This document shows, in pieces, positions 35,508 through 44,482 of a DNA stretch of 64,000 bases (position 1 is its first letter; each line of letters opens with the position of its first letter). The position numbers were made by a program, and so were the translations under genes. Origin of the DNA: Bacillota bacterium (GTDB lineage Bacteria > Bacillota > Clostridia > Oscillospirales > Oscillospiraceae). The stretch is taken from the NCBI GenBank assembly GCA_023402075.1, contig JAEXCS010000041.1, forward strand, positions 25,484 to 89,483. Direction: 5' to 3'. Below the pieces are notes generated by a model that saw only the letters and a program-made list of their open reading frames with translations, was not told where the DNA came from and ran no database searches.

Positions 35508-35520
35508 ATCGGAATCAGGT

Positions 35521-36801
35521 TTATACCAGGCAGGTGCTGAACCAGGGGAAGAATACTGTCAGGAAGAAAACAGCAACGTATCCAACAAGGAAAGGCATCT
35601 CGGCCTTGGCAATCTGCCCCATGGGCAGCTTGGTAACCGACGTGGCGGAGAAGATGTTGACGGCCACGGGCGGCGTCATGGTGCCGATGACATTGGACAC
35701 GCAAACGATCATACCGAAGTGGATTGGATGGATACCGAGGCTCTGAGCGATAGGCCAGAGCACGGGAACCAGCAGTACGCAGATGGCGGTACCCTCCATG
35801 AAGGTTCCGAAAATCAGCAAAATAATGGCGACGATAAAGGAGAACAGCGTGCTGCTGAGGTGCATATTCACTACGGTTTCCACCAGACTGCTGGAGAGGC
35901 CGGAGAAGGTGAACACCCAGCTGAAGGCGGTGGAGGCAGAGATGATGAAAAGAATCATCGCCGAGCTCTTGGCGGAGTCATACAGAATGTCAACCAAGTC
36001 GGAGAACTTAAGTTCGCGATAGAACAGGGTTCCCGCGATCAGCGCCCAGATACAGGCCACCACGGAGCTTTCGGTGGGCGTGAGAACGCCGGAGTAGATA
36101 CCGCCCAGAATGATGATGGGCGTGAGCAAAGCGGGAATTGCATCAAAAAAGATTTTGAAAATATCCCATGCAGAATGATGCTCCTCCTGCTTGGGCCAAT
36201 TTTCCTTTTTGGCATACCACAGTGCCACGGTGATCAGCACGACGCAGATCAGGATGCCTACCAGCAGACCCTGCTTGAACATACCGCTGACGGACGCGCC
36301 GGTGAGCGTGGAGTAAATCACCATGATGATAGAGGGCGGAATCACAGGCCCCAGACCACCGCTGACCACCAGAAGACCCGCGGTGCGGGGACCGGGGTAG
36401 CCGGCCTTTACCATGTCGGCATACAGCATGGAGCCGATGGCAATAACGGTGGCGGGAGCGGAACCGGAGAGGGCGGCGAAGAAGGCGCAGGCCAGAACCA
36501 GCGCCACGGCCATGCCGCCCCGGACACGGCCCACCAGAATGCTTGCAAATTTAACAATACGGCGGGAAATTCCGCCCTTTGTCATCAGGTTGCCGGCCAG
36601 CACAAAAAACGCGATGGCCATGATGGACACACTGTCAAGCCCTGCATAAAAGCGCAGAGGGATAGAAGCGGTGGTGGCGGGAGCCATAATGTTCTGGGCG
36701 AAGAGAATCATCGCGGTGGCGGAGACACCCAGAGAAATGGAAATGGGAACGCCAATGAAAAGGCATACGATAAATACGCCAAATAAAAGTACTCCGGTCA
36801 T
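35521..36801 (-). CDS. dctM: TRAP transporter large permease DctM
   Basis: A 426-residue membrane protein with about 12 hydrophobic segments, the size of DctM. The N-terminus LFIGVPISISLGVSA and the GGLGPVIPPSIIMVIY block are family hallmarks. DctM forms the Na+-driven channel of TRAP transporters, fed by DctP. Its start overlaps the dctQ stop (ATGA). By context the substrate is a uronate or related acidic sugar. Confidence 0.93.
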   Translation of the reverse strand: MTGVLLFGVFIVCLFIGVPISISLGVSATAMILFAQNIMAPATTASIPLRFYAGLDSVSIMAIAFFVLAGNLMTKGGISRRIVKFASILVGRVRGGMAVALVLACAFFAALSGSAPATVIAIGSMLYADMVKAGYPGPRTAGLLVVSGGLGPVIPPSIIMVIYSTLTGASVSGMFKQGLLVGILICVVLITVALWYAKKENWPKQEEHHSAWDIFKIFFDAIPALLTPIIILGGIYSGVLTPTESSVVACIWALIAGTLFYRELKFSDLVDILYDSAKSSAMILFIISASTAFSWVFTFSGLSSSLVETVVNMHLSSTLFSFIVAIILLIFGTFMEGTAICVLLVPVLWPIAQSLGIHPIHFGMIVCVSNVIGTMTPPVAVNIFSATSVTKLPMGQIAKAEMPFLVGYVAVFFLTVFFPWFSTCLV

Positions 36802-37310
36802 GCCTGCTCCTCCTTATCTCCGAACTGATCGGCAGGCTTTGCAGCCATTTTTACCAGCGTACCAATCTGCACCAGCGTCATAATAGAAAAGCCGATGACA
36901 AGTGCCATGTAGGGGATGGCCATGGGCCAATTGAGGCTGGTGGTGGTTACGTTGCGGGCAATATTGGTCTGCACGTTGACGATGGCACCCCGGGTGGCCA
37001 TCGCGGTAAAGGCGATCAAAACAATCTGCGCCACAATATCAATCACTTTGCGCAGTCCGCCGCGCATCATGCTGATACCTGCTGTCACACGTACCTGCGT
37101 TCCGTCTCTCAGACCCGCCTCTGCCCCTAGAAGCACCATATACACCATGGAAATGCGGGCCAGCTCGTCAAGCCATGAAACAGTGGCTCGAAAGACGTTC
37201 CGGGCCAGAACGCTGCCGAACATGGTGGCCACCATGATAACGAAGGCCAACACCATCAGCAGCCGTTCGGACCGGTCCAGCCAGCCGAGTATTTTCTTGA
37301 GTGAATTCAT
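36798..37310 (-). CDS. dctQ: TRAP transporter small permease DctQ
   Basis: A 170-residue protein with four membrane helices. WLDELARISMVYMVLLGAEAGLR is the DctQ core. It pairs with DctM to form the membrane complex. AAGGAGAACGGCAG precedes the ATG at 37310. It lies 117 bases after dctP; the gap holds a hairpin. Confidence 0.9.
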   Translation of the reverse strand: MNSLKKILGWLDRSERLLMVLAFVIMVATMFGSVLARNVFRATVSWLDELARISMVYMVLLGAEAGLRDGTQVRVTAGISMMRGGLRKVIDIVAQIVLIAFTAMATRGAIVNVQTNIARNVTTTSLNWPMAIPYMALVIGFSIMTLVQIGTLVKMAAKPADQFGDKEEQA

Positions 37311-37351
37311 CTGCCGTTCTCCTTTTTCTCATATCTGCGTTGCAATTGAAA

Positions 37352-37395
37352 ACCGCTTCCGATAGCCCCGGATAGCTCGGGCGACCGGAAGCGGT
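37352..37395. repeat. Stem-loop between dctP and dctQ
   Basis: ACCGCTTCCG (37352-37361) pairs with CGGAAGCGGT (37386-37395) around an inner CCCG/CGGG hairpin. Such structures after binding-protein genes often keep the binding-protein message in excess over permease message. Confidence 0.65.
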
Positions 37396-37427
37396 CTCTG
37401 AATTATCTCACAAGAGCCTTAAAATCG

Positions 37428-38489
37428 TTAAGCGTTCTTAAATGCAGCTCTATCTGCATCCAGCGCGTCCAGCCAAGTCTGGTCGAAGGAAATGCCGTTG
37501 GCAGAGTCGGCAACAAAGGCGTTGTAGCGATCCTTCAGGGTCTGGATGTCGCTGTCGGACAGGTCATAGAAGGTGACGCCCTTTTCGGTCAGTTTGTCCA
37601 CAGCCTCGTTGTTGTAGTCTACCAGATACTGCCACTGGTCGCTGCAGCCCTCGGTGACGCCCTGCATGAACTCGTCCATCAGGCCCAGCTCATCAACCTT
37701 CTGGTAGGCATAGTCGCTCATGCACAGCATGATGTAGCAGAAGTAGTGGTTAGACCAAGTGACATAGGGAGCAACCTCATAGTAGTTGCCGGCCCAGTTA
37801 TTGGAAATGGCGTTTTCAACGGCGGACACGGTGCCCTGCTGCAAAGCGGTGTACTGCTCGGTGGCAGACATGGGGGTGGCCACGGCTCCAAAGCTGTTCC
37901 ACATGGCGGTCTGCAGGTTAGAGCTCATGGTGCGGATCTTCAGGCCCTGCAGGTCGGCTGCGGTCTGAAGGGGCTCCTTGGAGAAGATGTTGCGGAAGCC
38001 GGACTCCATCCAGCCGATCATGTGCATTCCGGCGGCTTCGACACCCTCGGAAAACAGTCTGCCGGTCTCGCCGGTCATGGCGTAGTTGGCTTCCTCAGCG
38101 CTTTCCCAGAGGAAGGGCTGCTCCAGTGCGGCGCACTCGGGGAAATAATTCTCCAGCACGCTGTTGGCGCAAGTGGCAATGTCAATTTCGCCGTTGGCGC
38201 AGCTTTCAATTGTCTCCGCCTCGCTGCCCAGAGTGGCACCGGCATAGACCTGAATCTGAATCTGACCGTCCGTGTACTGATTCACCAGCTCGGCCACCCG
38301 CTTGGCACCGGCGGCATAGTTGGTGTTTTCACCGTCGGTGAGCGCATATTTCAGGGTGAGCTTTGCTTCTCCGGAGGAACCGGAAGAGGCGTTGGAGCCG
38401 GCGGAGCCAGCCGGGGCGGAGCTTCCGCAGCCTGCCAGCATGGTTGCGGTCATTACGCCTGCCAGCAGCATCGAGAGACACTTTTTCAT
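37428..38489 (-). CDS. dctP: TRAP transporter substrate-binding lipoprotein DctP
   Basis: A 353-residue lipoprotein. The start at 38489 (MKKCLSMLLAG) has GGAG nine bases upstream; an in-frame ATG at 38522 lacks one. The lipobox is TMLAGC. The mature protein has the DctP blocks: GAKRVAELVNQYTDGQIQIQ, the GLKIRTMSS strand whose Arg salt-bridges the substrate carboxylate, and AVENAISNNWAGNYYEVAPY. The carboxylate-binding Arg fits a uronate ligand. It is the first gene of the transporter-catabolism operon. Confidence 0.92.
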   Translation of the reverse strand: MKKCLSMLLAGVMTATMLAGCGSSAPAGSAGSNASSGSSGEAKLTLKYALTDGENTNYAAGAKRVAELVNQYTDGQIQIQVYAGATLGSEAETIESCANGEIDIATCANSVLENYFPECAALEQPFLWESAEEANYAMTGETGRLFSEGVEAAGMHMIGWMESGFRNIFSKEPLQTAADLQGLKIRTMSSNLQTAMWNSFGAVATPMSATEQYTALQQGTVSAVENAISNNWAGNYYEVAPYVTWSNHYFCYIMLCMSDYAYQKVDELGLMDEFMQGVTEGCSDQWQYLVDYNNEAVDKLTEKGVTFYDLSDSDIQTLKDRYNAFVADSANGISFDQTWLDALDADRAAFKNA

Positions 38490-38564
38490 TTTCACAATCT
38501 CCTTCTTAATCCAAACTATCATCGATGAACGCAGTTTTAATCATCGGATGTATTTTGTGATAAA

Positions 38565-38605
38565 ACAGTATCATCCAGACAAACCAACGTCAAGTGTTGT
38601 CACAA
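38565..38605 (-). promoter_or_regulatory. dctP promoter with candidate GntR operators
   Basis: On the minus strand TTGACG (38588-38593) and TACTGT (38565-38570) are 17 bp apart. A palindrome TTGTGACAA (38597-38605) lies just upstream of the -35. The spacer holds TTGTCTGGATG, related to the TTGTCTGACAT in the gntR promoter. The rest of 38490-38758 shows no gene. Confidence 0.55.
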
Positions 38606-38758
38606 ATTTCACAATAATTTCATCTTTTTCACTGTTGTAGCAATATTTTTTTGTGCGCTTTGCCGTAAATACGTCTGATCTTTGTTAAGAAAAAAGCTTC
38701 AGACATGTGCGCCTGCCCGGCAATGCGCCCCGCAGTGATTTTAAAATTTGAAACGCTG

Positions 38759-39466
38759 CTATTTTTTTCCCTGATTCGCGTCGAGATGTCTGAGGATAGA
38801 CTCGCGGTTGGTATTCAGATGAATAATCATATCAAACCGCGCGCCCATGGGGTCGCACCGGGAGATTGCATCCACAATCTGCCGATGCTGGATAATGGAC
38901 TGCCTGCGGTTTTCGTCGTTGGTGGTGGTGATAATGATATTCACTGATGAGGTGATGATGGGAATTAGATTGCGCAGCACGTCATTCCCGCTGCACTCGG
39001 CCAAAAACCGGTGAAACTGGGCGTCCACAGCGGAATAATCCTCTTCCGCGTTTACCAATTCTTCCATTTTTTCGCAGTATTCATACATCTTCCGCACCTG
39101 TTTCGGCGCAGCCTTGCGCGCCACGATCTGCGCAATTTCTGGCTCCAGCATGAGACGAATATCCAGCAGCTCAATGGCCAGCTTTGGGTCGTTTCCCATA
39201 AAGGTAAGCCCAAGCGGATCCTCGGGCACTCCGTTTTTGTCAGACACAAAGGTGCCCGAACCTTGCCGCACGTGGAGAATATTGCGGGCAACCAGCCGGC
39301 GCGTGGCCTCCCGCAGGGTGCTGCGTCCGACCTTCAACTGCTGGGCAAGCTCATATTCGTTGGGAAGCCTGTCTCCTGATTTCATATTATTGCTCAAAAT
39401 CAACTGAATTATCTCGTTTACCGCCGTATCTACCAAAGTTTTTCCGGCTGTCTCGTTTGTCTTCAT
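38759..39466 (-). CDS. GntR-family regulator, FadR/FCD subfamily
   Basis: A 235-residue transcription factor. The start at 39466 (MKTNETAGK) has GGGGG upstream; an earlier ATG at 39508 precedes that site. The winged helix at about 10-75 contains RLPNEYELAQQLKVGRSTLREA and the wing VRQGSGTFVS. The helical FCD domain follows with RLMLEPEIAQIVARKA and the metal-binding His residues in AQFHRFLAECSGN and IIQHRQIVDAI. FCD regulators of uronate genes respond to hexuronate intermediates. It lies directly upstream of dctP and probably represses the cluster. Confidence 0.87.
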   Translation of the reverse strand: MKTNETAGKTLVDTAVNEIIQLILSNNMKSGDRLPNEYELAQQLKVGRSTLREATRRLVARNILHVRQGSGTFVSDKNGVPEDPLGLTFMGNDPKLAIELLDIRLMLEPEIAQIVARKAAPKQVRKMYEYCEKMEELVNAEEDYSAVDAQFHRFLAECSGNDVLRNLIPIITSSVNIIITTTNDENRRQSIIQHRQIVDAISRCDPMGARFDMIIHLNTNRESILRHLDANQGKK

Positions 39467-39626
39467 GTTCGTTCCCCCTGAATTTTCTTTGGACTGAGTG
39501 CCGTTCAATACGGCATTGGAATGCCGAAGCCTTTGCTGCGGTCTGCTGTTATGAAAAAATGGAGGCAGGAGAGAAAAATCTGCGAGGACGGTGTCGCTGT
39601 CGCTGGATATGGCTGAGATTATCGCT

Positions 39627-39655
39627 ATTATAATATGTCAGACAACTTTTTACAA
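39627..39655 (-). promoter_or_regulatory. gntR promoter with operator in the spacer
   Basis: On the minus strand TTGTAA (39650-39655) and TATAAT (39627-39632) are 17 bp apart. The spacer is filled by AAAGTTGTCTGACATAT, containing the near-palindrome TGTCTGACA, a likely autoregulatory site. The flanking gap to 39848 holds no convincing gene; a 62-codon plus-strand frame there lacks a ribosome site. Confidence 0.6.
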
Positions 39656-39848
39656 CCGGATGTAAAAAGAGAGCCTAATTCCAAAGGGAAGGGCTTGAAA
39701 ATAAGTCAGATGTATAGGCGCGGCACAAGAAAGGTTACAAAACGGGTCGGGGTTACGCTTCGTGGCGGAAAAAGAGACGGGCAGACCCGGCAAGACATAC
39801 CGGAGCTGCCTCGTCTTTCTTGAAAAGCGGCGAGGATTTTAGAAGATG

Positions 39849-40292
39849 TCAGGGCTGCTGCGTGGAAGCGTCTTGGTCCTCTTCGGCGGAGTGAGGGACG
39901 GATTTTGCCCTCATCTCATATTTTCGGCGAAACTCGGCCATCTCCTCCTCGTCCCGGTCGTCCAGCGCGTGAAGACCGCCAAGACCCTCCATGTGGTGGG
40001 TCAGCTCATGGGAGAGGGTGGTCCACAGCTCGTCTTCCCAGTCCTCCTCTGTCCAGTCCTCAAGCTTTGCCAGGGCGGCAAAAGAGCCGTAATAAAGGTC
40101 GATATATTTTCCAAGACAGTCGTCGCAGAACTGGCCCATGATATACAGCTCACCGTCGGGGAACTCCGAGTCCGGCAAAGCTTCTTCTTTAAGGTTTACG
40201 CCGCCGTTGAGCCCTTGGAACAGGACTTGGGGAAACTGCTCCGCAATCAAGTCCAGCAGGTCCCCCGTTTCGTCAAAGGTCAAAAGTTTCAT
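39849..40292 (-). CDS. Minimal zincin metallopeptidase-family protein
   Basis: A 147-residue acidic protein with SHELTHHMEGLGG, an HExxH-type zinc site (HELTHH) in the pattern of the Zincin_1 family of small bacterial metallopeptidases. The N-terminal half is hydrophobic-acidic with QFPQVLFQGLNGG, typical of that family. No signal peptide is seen, so it is probably cytoplasmic. Substrate is unknown. It lies 36 bases downstream of tex and may be cotranscribed with it. Confidence 0.75.
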   Translation of the reverse strand: MKLLTFDETGDLLDLIAEQFPQVLFQGLNGGVNLKEEALPDSEFPDGELYIMGQFCDDCLGKYIDLYYGSFAALAKLEDWTEEDWEDELWTTLSHELTHHMEGLGGLHALDDRDEEEMAEFRRKYEMRAKSVPHSAEEDQDASTQQP

Positions 40293-40328
40293 AAAACATT
40301 CTCCTTTGCAGGTTTGTAAACCGCCAAA

Positions 40329-42488
40329 TTATTTTGCCTGCTTCATGGAAAGGGAAATCCTCTTTTTCTTTTCGTCTACTTCCAGTACGACCACCTTTAC
40401 AACGTCACCCACAGACACAGCCTCGGAGGGATGGCGGATAAACCGGTCGCAGACCTGCGACACATGAACCAGTCCGTCCTGATGGACGCCGATGTCCACA
40501 AACGCCCCAAAGTCGATGACGTTGCGCACCGTGCCGGTGAGAACCATATTGGGGCGCAGGTCCTTGATGTCCATGACGTCTGTCCGCAAAACCGGCTTAG
40601 GAAGCTCGTCCCGGGGGTCCCGGCCCGGCTTTTGCAGCTCTGCCGCCACGTCCCGCAGCGTGGGCACGCCCACGCTGCACTCTGCCGCCGCCTTCTCCTC
40701 GCCATAAGCTTTCAAGCGGTCGGGCAGGTCTCCCAGCGCACCGGCAGAAACATCCGCCAGCGTGTAGCTTGTGATCCGCAGCAGCGTTTCCGCGGCGGCG
40801 TAGCTCTCCGGATGGACGGCGGTATTGTCCAGCACGTTGGCGCTTTCCGGCACCCGTAAAAAGCCTGCGCACTGCTCAAAGGCTTTGGGCCCCAGCTTGG
40901 AAACCTTTAAAATCTGCTTGCGGGCGGTGAACGCACCGTTTTCCTCACGGTATTTTACCACGTTTTTGGCGGTTGAGCCGGTCAGACCTGCCACATAGCC
41001 AAGAAGCGACGCGGATGCGGTATTTACGTCCACGCCCACGGCGTTCACGCAGTCCTCCACCACCGCGCCCAGCGCTTCATCCAGCTGCTTTTGAGGGCAG
41101 TCGTGCTGGTACTGCCCCACGCCGATGGCCTTGGGGTCGATTTTTACCAGCTCCGCCAGCGGGTCCTGAAGCCGCCGGGCGATGGACACGGCGGAGCGGA
41201 GATTTACGTCATACTGCGGAAATTCTTCTGCCGCCAGTTTGGACGCAGAGTACACCGAGGCCCCCGCTTCGGACACAATCATATAGCTAAGCGTTCGGCC
41301 CATGTCCGAAAGCTTTTGAATCAGCTCCACGGCCATCTGCTCCGTCTCCCGGCTGGCGGTGCCGTTGCCAATGGCGATGTGCTCCACGCCGTGAGTAACC
41401 GCCATGCCCGAAAGCTTGGCGATCGCTTCGTTTTTCTGCCGTTCGCCGAAGGTGGGATAGACCACGGCGGTGTCCAGCACCTTTCCGGTTCCGTCTACCA
41501 CTGCAACTTTACAGCCGTTGCGGTATCCGGGGTCCAGCCCCATGGTGACGCGGCCCTTCACCGGCGGCTGCATCAAAAGGGGCTTGAGGTTCAGGGCAAA
41601 CTGACCGATGGCCCCCTCGGCGGCCCGGTCGGTGAGCTGGCCGCGAATTTCACGTTCCAAGGAGGGGTATAGCAGCCGGTCCCATGCGTCGTCCGCGGCG
41701 GCGCGGACAAAGGCGTTGGCGGCGGAGCCGGGGCGCACCACCTGACGGCGCAGCGTCACCAGCGCGGCTTCCCGGTCCAGCTCCAGCCCTACTTTCAGCA
41801 TCCCTTCCCGTTCACCCCGGTTGACGGCCAGAATCTGGTGGCCCTGCATCCGGGAGATCGCTTGGGTGAAGTCGTAATACAGACGGTATACCGTGTCCTC
41901 CGCTGTGGCCGCAGTGCTGCGGAGATTTGCTTGCCGCAAAAGAAAGCCCCGCAGGACCTTACGGACCTCCGCATCATCGCTGATCAGCTCCGCCACGATA
42001 TCCGACGCGCCGGCAAGAGCGTCCTCCGCCGTTTCAACGCCCTTCTCCGCATCAATATACCCTGCGGCGGCTTCCAGTGGGTCGGGGCAGTCCCGTCCCT
42101 GCGCGTACAGCAGCGAGGCCAAAGGCTCTAAGCCTTTTTCCTTTGCAATAGTGGCCCGGGTGCGGCGCTTTTGCTTGTAGGGCCGATAGAGGTCCTCCAC
42201 TTCCGCAAGGGTTTTCGCACCGTCAATGGCGGCGGAAAGCTCCTCCGTCAGCTTGCCCTGCTCCGAAATGGCGGCTTTTACCGTCTCCCGCCGCTCGGAA
42301 AGGCCCCGGAGGTAGGTCAGCCGTTCGTCCAGCGTCCGCAGCACCGTGTCGTCCATGGCGCCGTGAAGCTCCTTGCGGTAGCGGGCGATGAAGGGAATCG
42401 TGTTTCCCTCGTCGATGAGCTTTACCACATTTTCTACATACCGGGGGTCCTGATTCAGTTCCTCCGCCAAAAGTTGAATGATCTCCAT
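40329..42488 (-). CDS. tex: Tex-family RNA-binding transcription accessory protein
   Basis: A 719-residue protein with the Tex domain order. The N-terminal helical region contains ALRPYKQKRRTRA-like basic motifs (YRPYKQKRRTRATIAKEKGL). A YqgF/RNase H-like domain begins TMGLDPGYRNGCKVAVVD. A helix-hairpin-helix region follows with VDVNTASASLLGYVAGL, and a C-terminal S1 domain starts LTGTVRNVIDFGAFVDIGV. Tex binds nucleic acids and RNA polymerase and affects expression and stress survival in other bacteria. Length and domains are complete. Confidence 0.95.
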   Translation of the reverse strand: MEIIQLLAEELNQDPRYVENVVKLIDEGNTIPFIARYRKELHGAMDDTVLRTLDERLTYLRGLSERRETVKAAISEQGKLTEELSAAIDGAKTLAEVEDLYRPYKQKRRTRATIAKEKGLEPLASLLYAQGRDCPDPLEAAAGYIDAEKGVETAEDALAGASDIVAELISDDAEVRKVLRGFLLRQANLRSTAATAEDTVYRLYYDFTQAISRMQGHQILAVNRGEREGMLKVGLELDREAALVTLRRQVVRPGSAANAFVRAAADDAWDRLLYPSLEREIRGQLTDRAAEGAIGQFALNLKPLLMQPPVKGRVTMGLDPGYRNGCKVAVVDGTGKVLDTAVVYPTFGERQKNEAIAKLSGMAVTHGVEHIAIGNGTASRETEQMAVELIQKLSDMGRTLSYMIVSEAGASVYSASKLAAEEFPQYDVNLRSAVSIARRLQDPLAELVKIDPKAIGVGQYQHDCPQKQLDEALGAVVEDCVNAVGVDVNTASASLLGYVAGLTGSTAKNVVKYREENGAFTARKQILKVSKLGPKAFEQCAGFLRVPESANVLDNTAVHPESYAAAETLLRITSYTLADVSAGALGDLPDRLKAYGEEKAAAECSVGVPTLRDVAAELQKPGRDPRDELPKPVLRTDVMDIKDLRPNMVLTGTVRNVIDFGAFVDIGVHQDGLVHVSQVCDRFIRHPSEAVSVGDVVKVVVLEVDEKKKRISLSMKQAK

Positions 42489-42553
42489 AGAGCGTCCCTT
42501 CTTGAATTGATTTTGCGGGGGCGCATCGCTCCCCTAGTGATTGGCCTGCTTGA

Positions 42554-42617
42554 CGCACCTTTTGGTGCGCCGTGCGATTTGCCGGAACAGGCGTTTTTCT
42601 GCAAGGGGAAACGCCTG
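42554..42617. repeat. Hairpins in the DUF1846-tex gap
   Basis: CGCACC-TTTT-GGTGCG (42554-42569) and CAGGCGTTT/AAACGCCTG (42588-42617) are two inverted repeats just after the DUF1846 stop. Neither has a clean T tract on the minus strand, but together they probably end or trim that message. Confidence 0.5.
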
Positions 42618-42628
42618 TACAATGCGAT

Positions 42629-44113
42629 TTACTTATGATATAGCTTGCCGCTGCCGAATTTCGGCTCGCAGCTTACCTGAATGCCCAGCCGCCGCAAAAG
42701 CTGCTCGTCCACGGGGGAGAGGATGACGGTGAAATGGGCCTCCGCGTCCCGCAGCTTGGGAAGCTGCTGCTGGGCCAGCTCCGCCAGCGGATTGGTCAGG
42801 GCGGAAATGGTCAGGGCCAGCAGCACCTCGTCTGTATGCAAGCGGGGATTGCGGTGGGCCAGATACTCCGTTTTCAGGCGGCACACCGGCTCCAGCACCT
42901 GAGAGGAAATCAGCTCGAACTGATCGCCAATGCCGCCCAGCGCTTTCAGCGCGTTTAAAAGCAGGGCTGACGCGGCCCCCAGCGTGGCGGAGGTTTTGCC
43001 GGTGATGATGCGCCCGTCGCTCAGCTCCATGGCCCCGGCGGGTGCGCCGGTGGCCTCTGCCTTAGCAAGCGCCGCGCCCACGGCGGGGCAAAGCTCCGGC
43101 GTTACGTCCGCCTGATTCATCAGAAGCTTCAGCTTACGCACGGTTTCCGCGTCGCCCCGGCCCCGTGCCTCGTCCGCCCCGGCGGCGTAAAACCGCCGGA
43201 GGATTTCCCGCCGGGAGGCAAACCGGCAGGCCTCGTCATCCACAATACAGTTGCCCGCCTGATTCACCCCCATGTCCGTGGGGGATTTGTAAGGAGAAGC
43301 CCCTTGAAGCTTGCGGAACATCGCGTCCAGCACCGGGAAAATCTCCACGTCCCGGTTGTAGTTCACCGCCGTGGTTCCATAGGCCTCCAGGTGGAAGGGG
43401 TCAATCATATTCACGTCGGAAAGGTCAGCCGTGGCAGCCTCGTAGGCCAGATTTACCGGGTGCTTCAAGGGCAGATTCCAGATGGGAAAGGTTTCAAATT
43501 TTGCATAGCCTGCCTGCACGCCCCGCTGATTTTCATGGTAAAGCTGGCTGAGACAGGTGGCCATTTTCCCGCTGCCGGGACCGGGGGCCGTTACCACTAC
43601 CAGAGAACGGGTGGTTTCGATATAATCGTTTTTCCCCAAGCCCTCGTCGCTGACGATGTGCTCCACATCCGAGGGATAGCCCGGAATGGGATAGTGCAGG
43701 AAGCACCGCACGCCCAAAGTTTCCAGCCGACGACGGAAGGCCTGCGCGGCAACCTGGCCCTCCCAGCGGGTGATGACCACGCTGCCAACGTACAGCCCAA
43801 GAGAATGGAAGCTGTCAATCAGGCGGAGCACGTCCTCATCATAAGGAATGCCCAGATCGCCCCGGATTTTATTCTTCTCGATGTCTCCCGCCGCGATGGC
43901 GATGACGATTTCCACATCCGCCGCCAATTGCTGGAGCATCCGCACCTTGCTGTCCGGTGCAAAGCCGGGAAGAACCCGGGAGGCGTGGTAGTCGTCAAAC
44001 AGCTTCCCGCCAAATTCCAGATACAGCTTCCCGCCAAAATCGCCGATCCGGCGGCGAATATGCTCCGACTGGAGCTTTAAATACAACTCGTTGTCAAATC
44101 CAATGTGTCCCAT
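42629..44113 (-). CDS. DUF1846 family protein
   Basis: A 494-residue conserved protein whose start IGFDNELYLKLQSEHIRRRI and FGGKLYLEFGGKLFDDYHASRVLPGF are diagnostic for DUF1846. A GPGSGK loop in VVVTAPGPGSGKMATCLSQL looks like a nucleotide-binding P-loop. Structures are known for members of the family, but I know of no established reaction. It has its own gap of 472 bases upstream, shared with purA, and no operon partner with a clear link. Confidence 0.88.
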   Translation of the reverse strand: MGHIGFDNELYLKLQSEHIRRRIGDFGGKLYLEFGGKLFDDYHASRVLPGFAPDSKVRMLQQLAADVEIVIAIAAGDIEKNKIRGDLGIPYDEDVLRLIDSFHSLGLYVGSVVITRWEGQVAAQAFRRRLETLGVRCFLHYPIPGYPSDVEHIVSDEGLGKNDYIETTRSLVVVTAPGPGSGKMATCLSQLYHENQRGVQAGYAKFETFPIWNLPLKHPVNLAYEAATADLSDVNMIDPFHLEAYGTTAVNYNRDVEIFPVLDAMFRKLQGASPYKSPTDMGVNQAGNCIVDDEACRFASRREILRRFYAAGADEARGRGDAETVRKLKLLMNQADVTPELCPAVGAALAKAEATGAPAGAMELSDGRIITGKTSATLGAASALLLNALKALGGIGDQFELISSQVLEPVCRLKTEYLAHRNPRLHTDEVLLALTISALTNPLAELAQQQLPKLRDAEAHFTVILSPVDEQLLRRLGIQVSCEPKFGSGKLYHK

Positions 44114-44245
44114 ACGATGGTCCCCCTCCGCTTATCCCCTAAAATTTATATCAGTCCTAAACTTTACCATGAACAAAATTTGCAATAAAAAAAGTCATAT
44201 TTTCGATTGTCTCCTCAGGAAACGAAAAAATGACCTGAATGCGGC

Positions 44246-44270
44246 AGAATGTCCGCAACGCGGACATTCT
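44246..44270. promoter_or_regulatory. Perfect dyad between the DUF1846 gene and purA
   Basis: AGAATGTCCG and CGGACATTCT flank a five-base centre. It sits in the divergent gap, 133 bases from the DUF1846 start, without a nearby T tract on either strand. It could be an operator. Confidence 0.5.
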
Positions 44271-44336
44271 ACCACAAACCGAGCCGATTGAAAAGCGCCG
44301 ATGCCCCTTTTTTCACCGGAAAGCGCGGAGAAACGG

Positions 44337-44365
44337 TTTACTTTGACGGAGCGGCGGGGTACAAT
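44337..44365 (+). promoter_or_regulatory. Upstream promoter of purA (P1)
   Basis: TTTACT at 44337-44342 and TACAAT at 44360-44365 are separated by 17 bp. Confidence 0.55.
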
Positions 44366-44440
44366 AAAAATGCGGTCCCGGCCCGCAGGGAGAGTGTTTG
44401 ATCTGTGTGCCGCGCCGGGAAAATCAGGAAATTGCAAAAT

Positions 44441-44465
44441 CCGGTATCTCTAAAATTGATACCGG
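44441..44465 (+). promoter_or_regulatory. Hairpin between the two purA promoters
   Basis: CCGGTATC and GATACCGG form an 8-bp stem with a nine-base loop. It lies only in the longer P1 transcript, or it may act at the DNA level as an operator before P2. Confidence 0.45.
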
Positions 44466-44482
44466 CCATTAAAAACGAACCC

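Noticed and set aside
39635..39823. 62-codon plus-strand frame in the gntR-zincin gap
   Set aside because: No ribosome site, basic low-complexity product, and it overlaps the gntR promoter.
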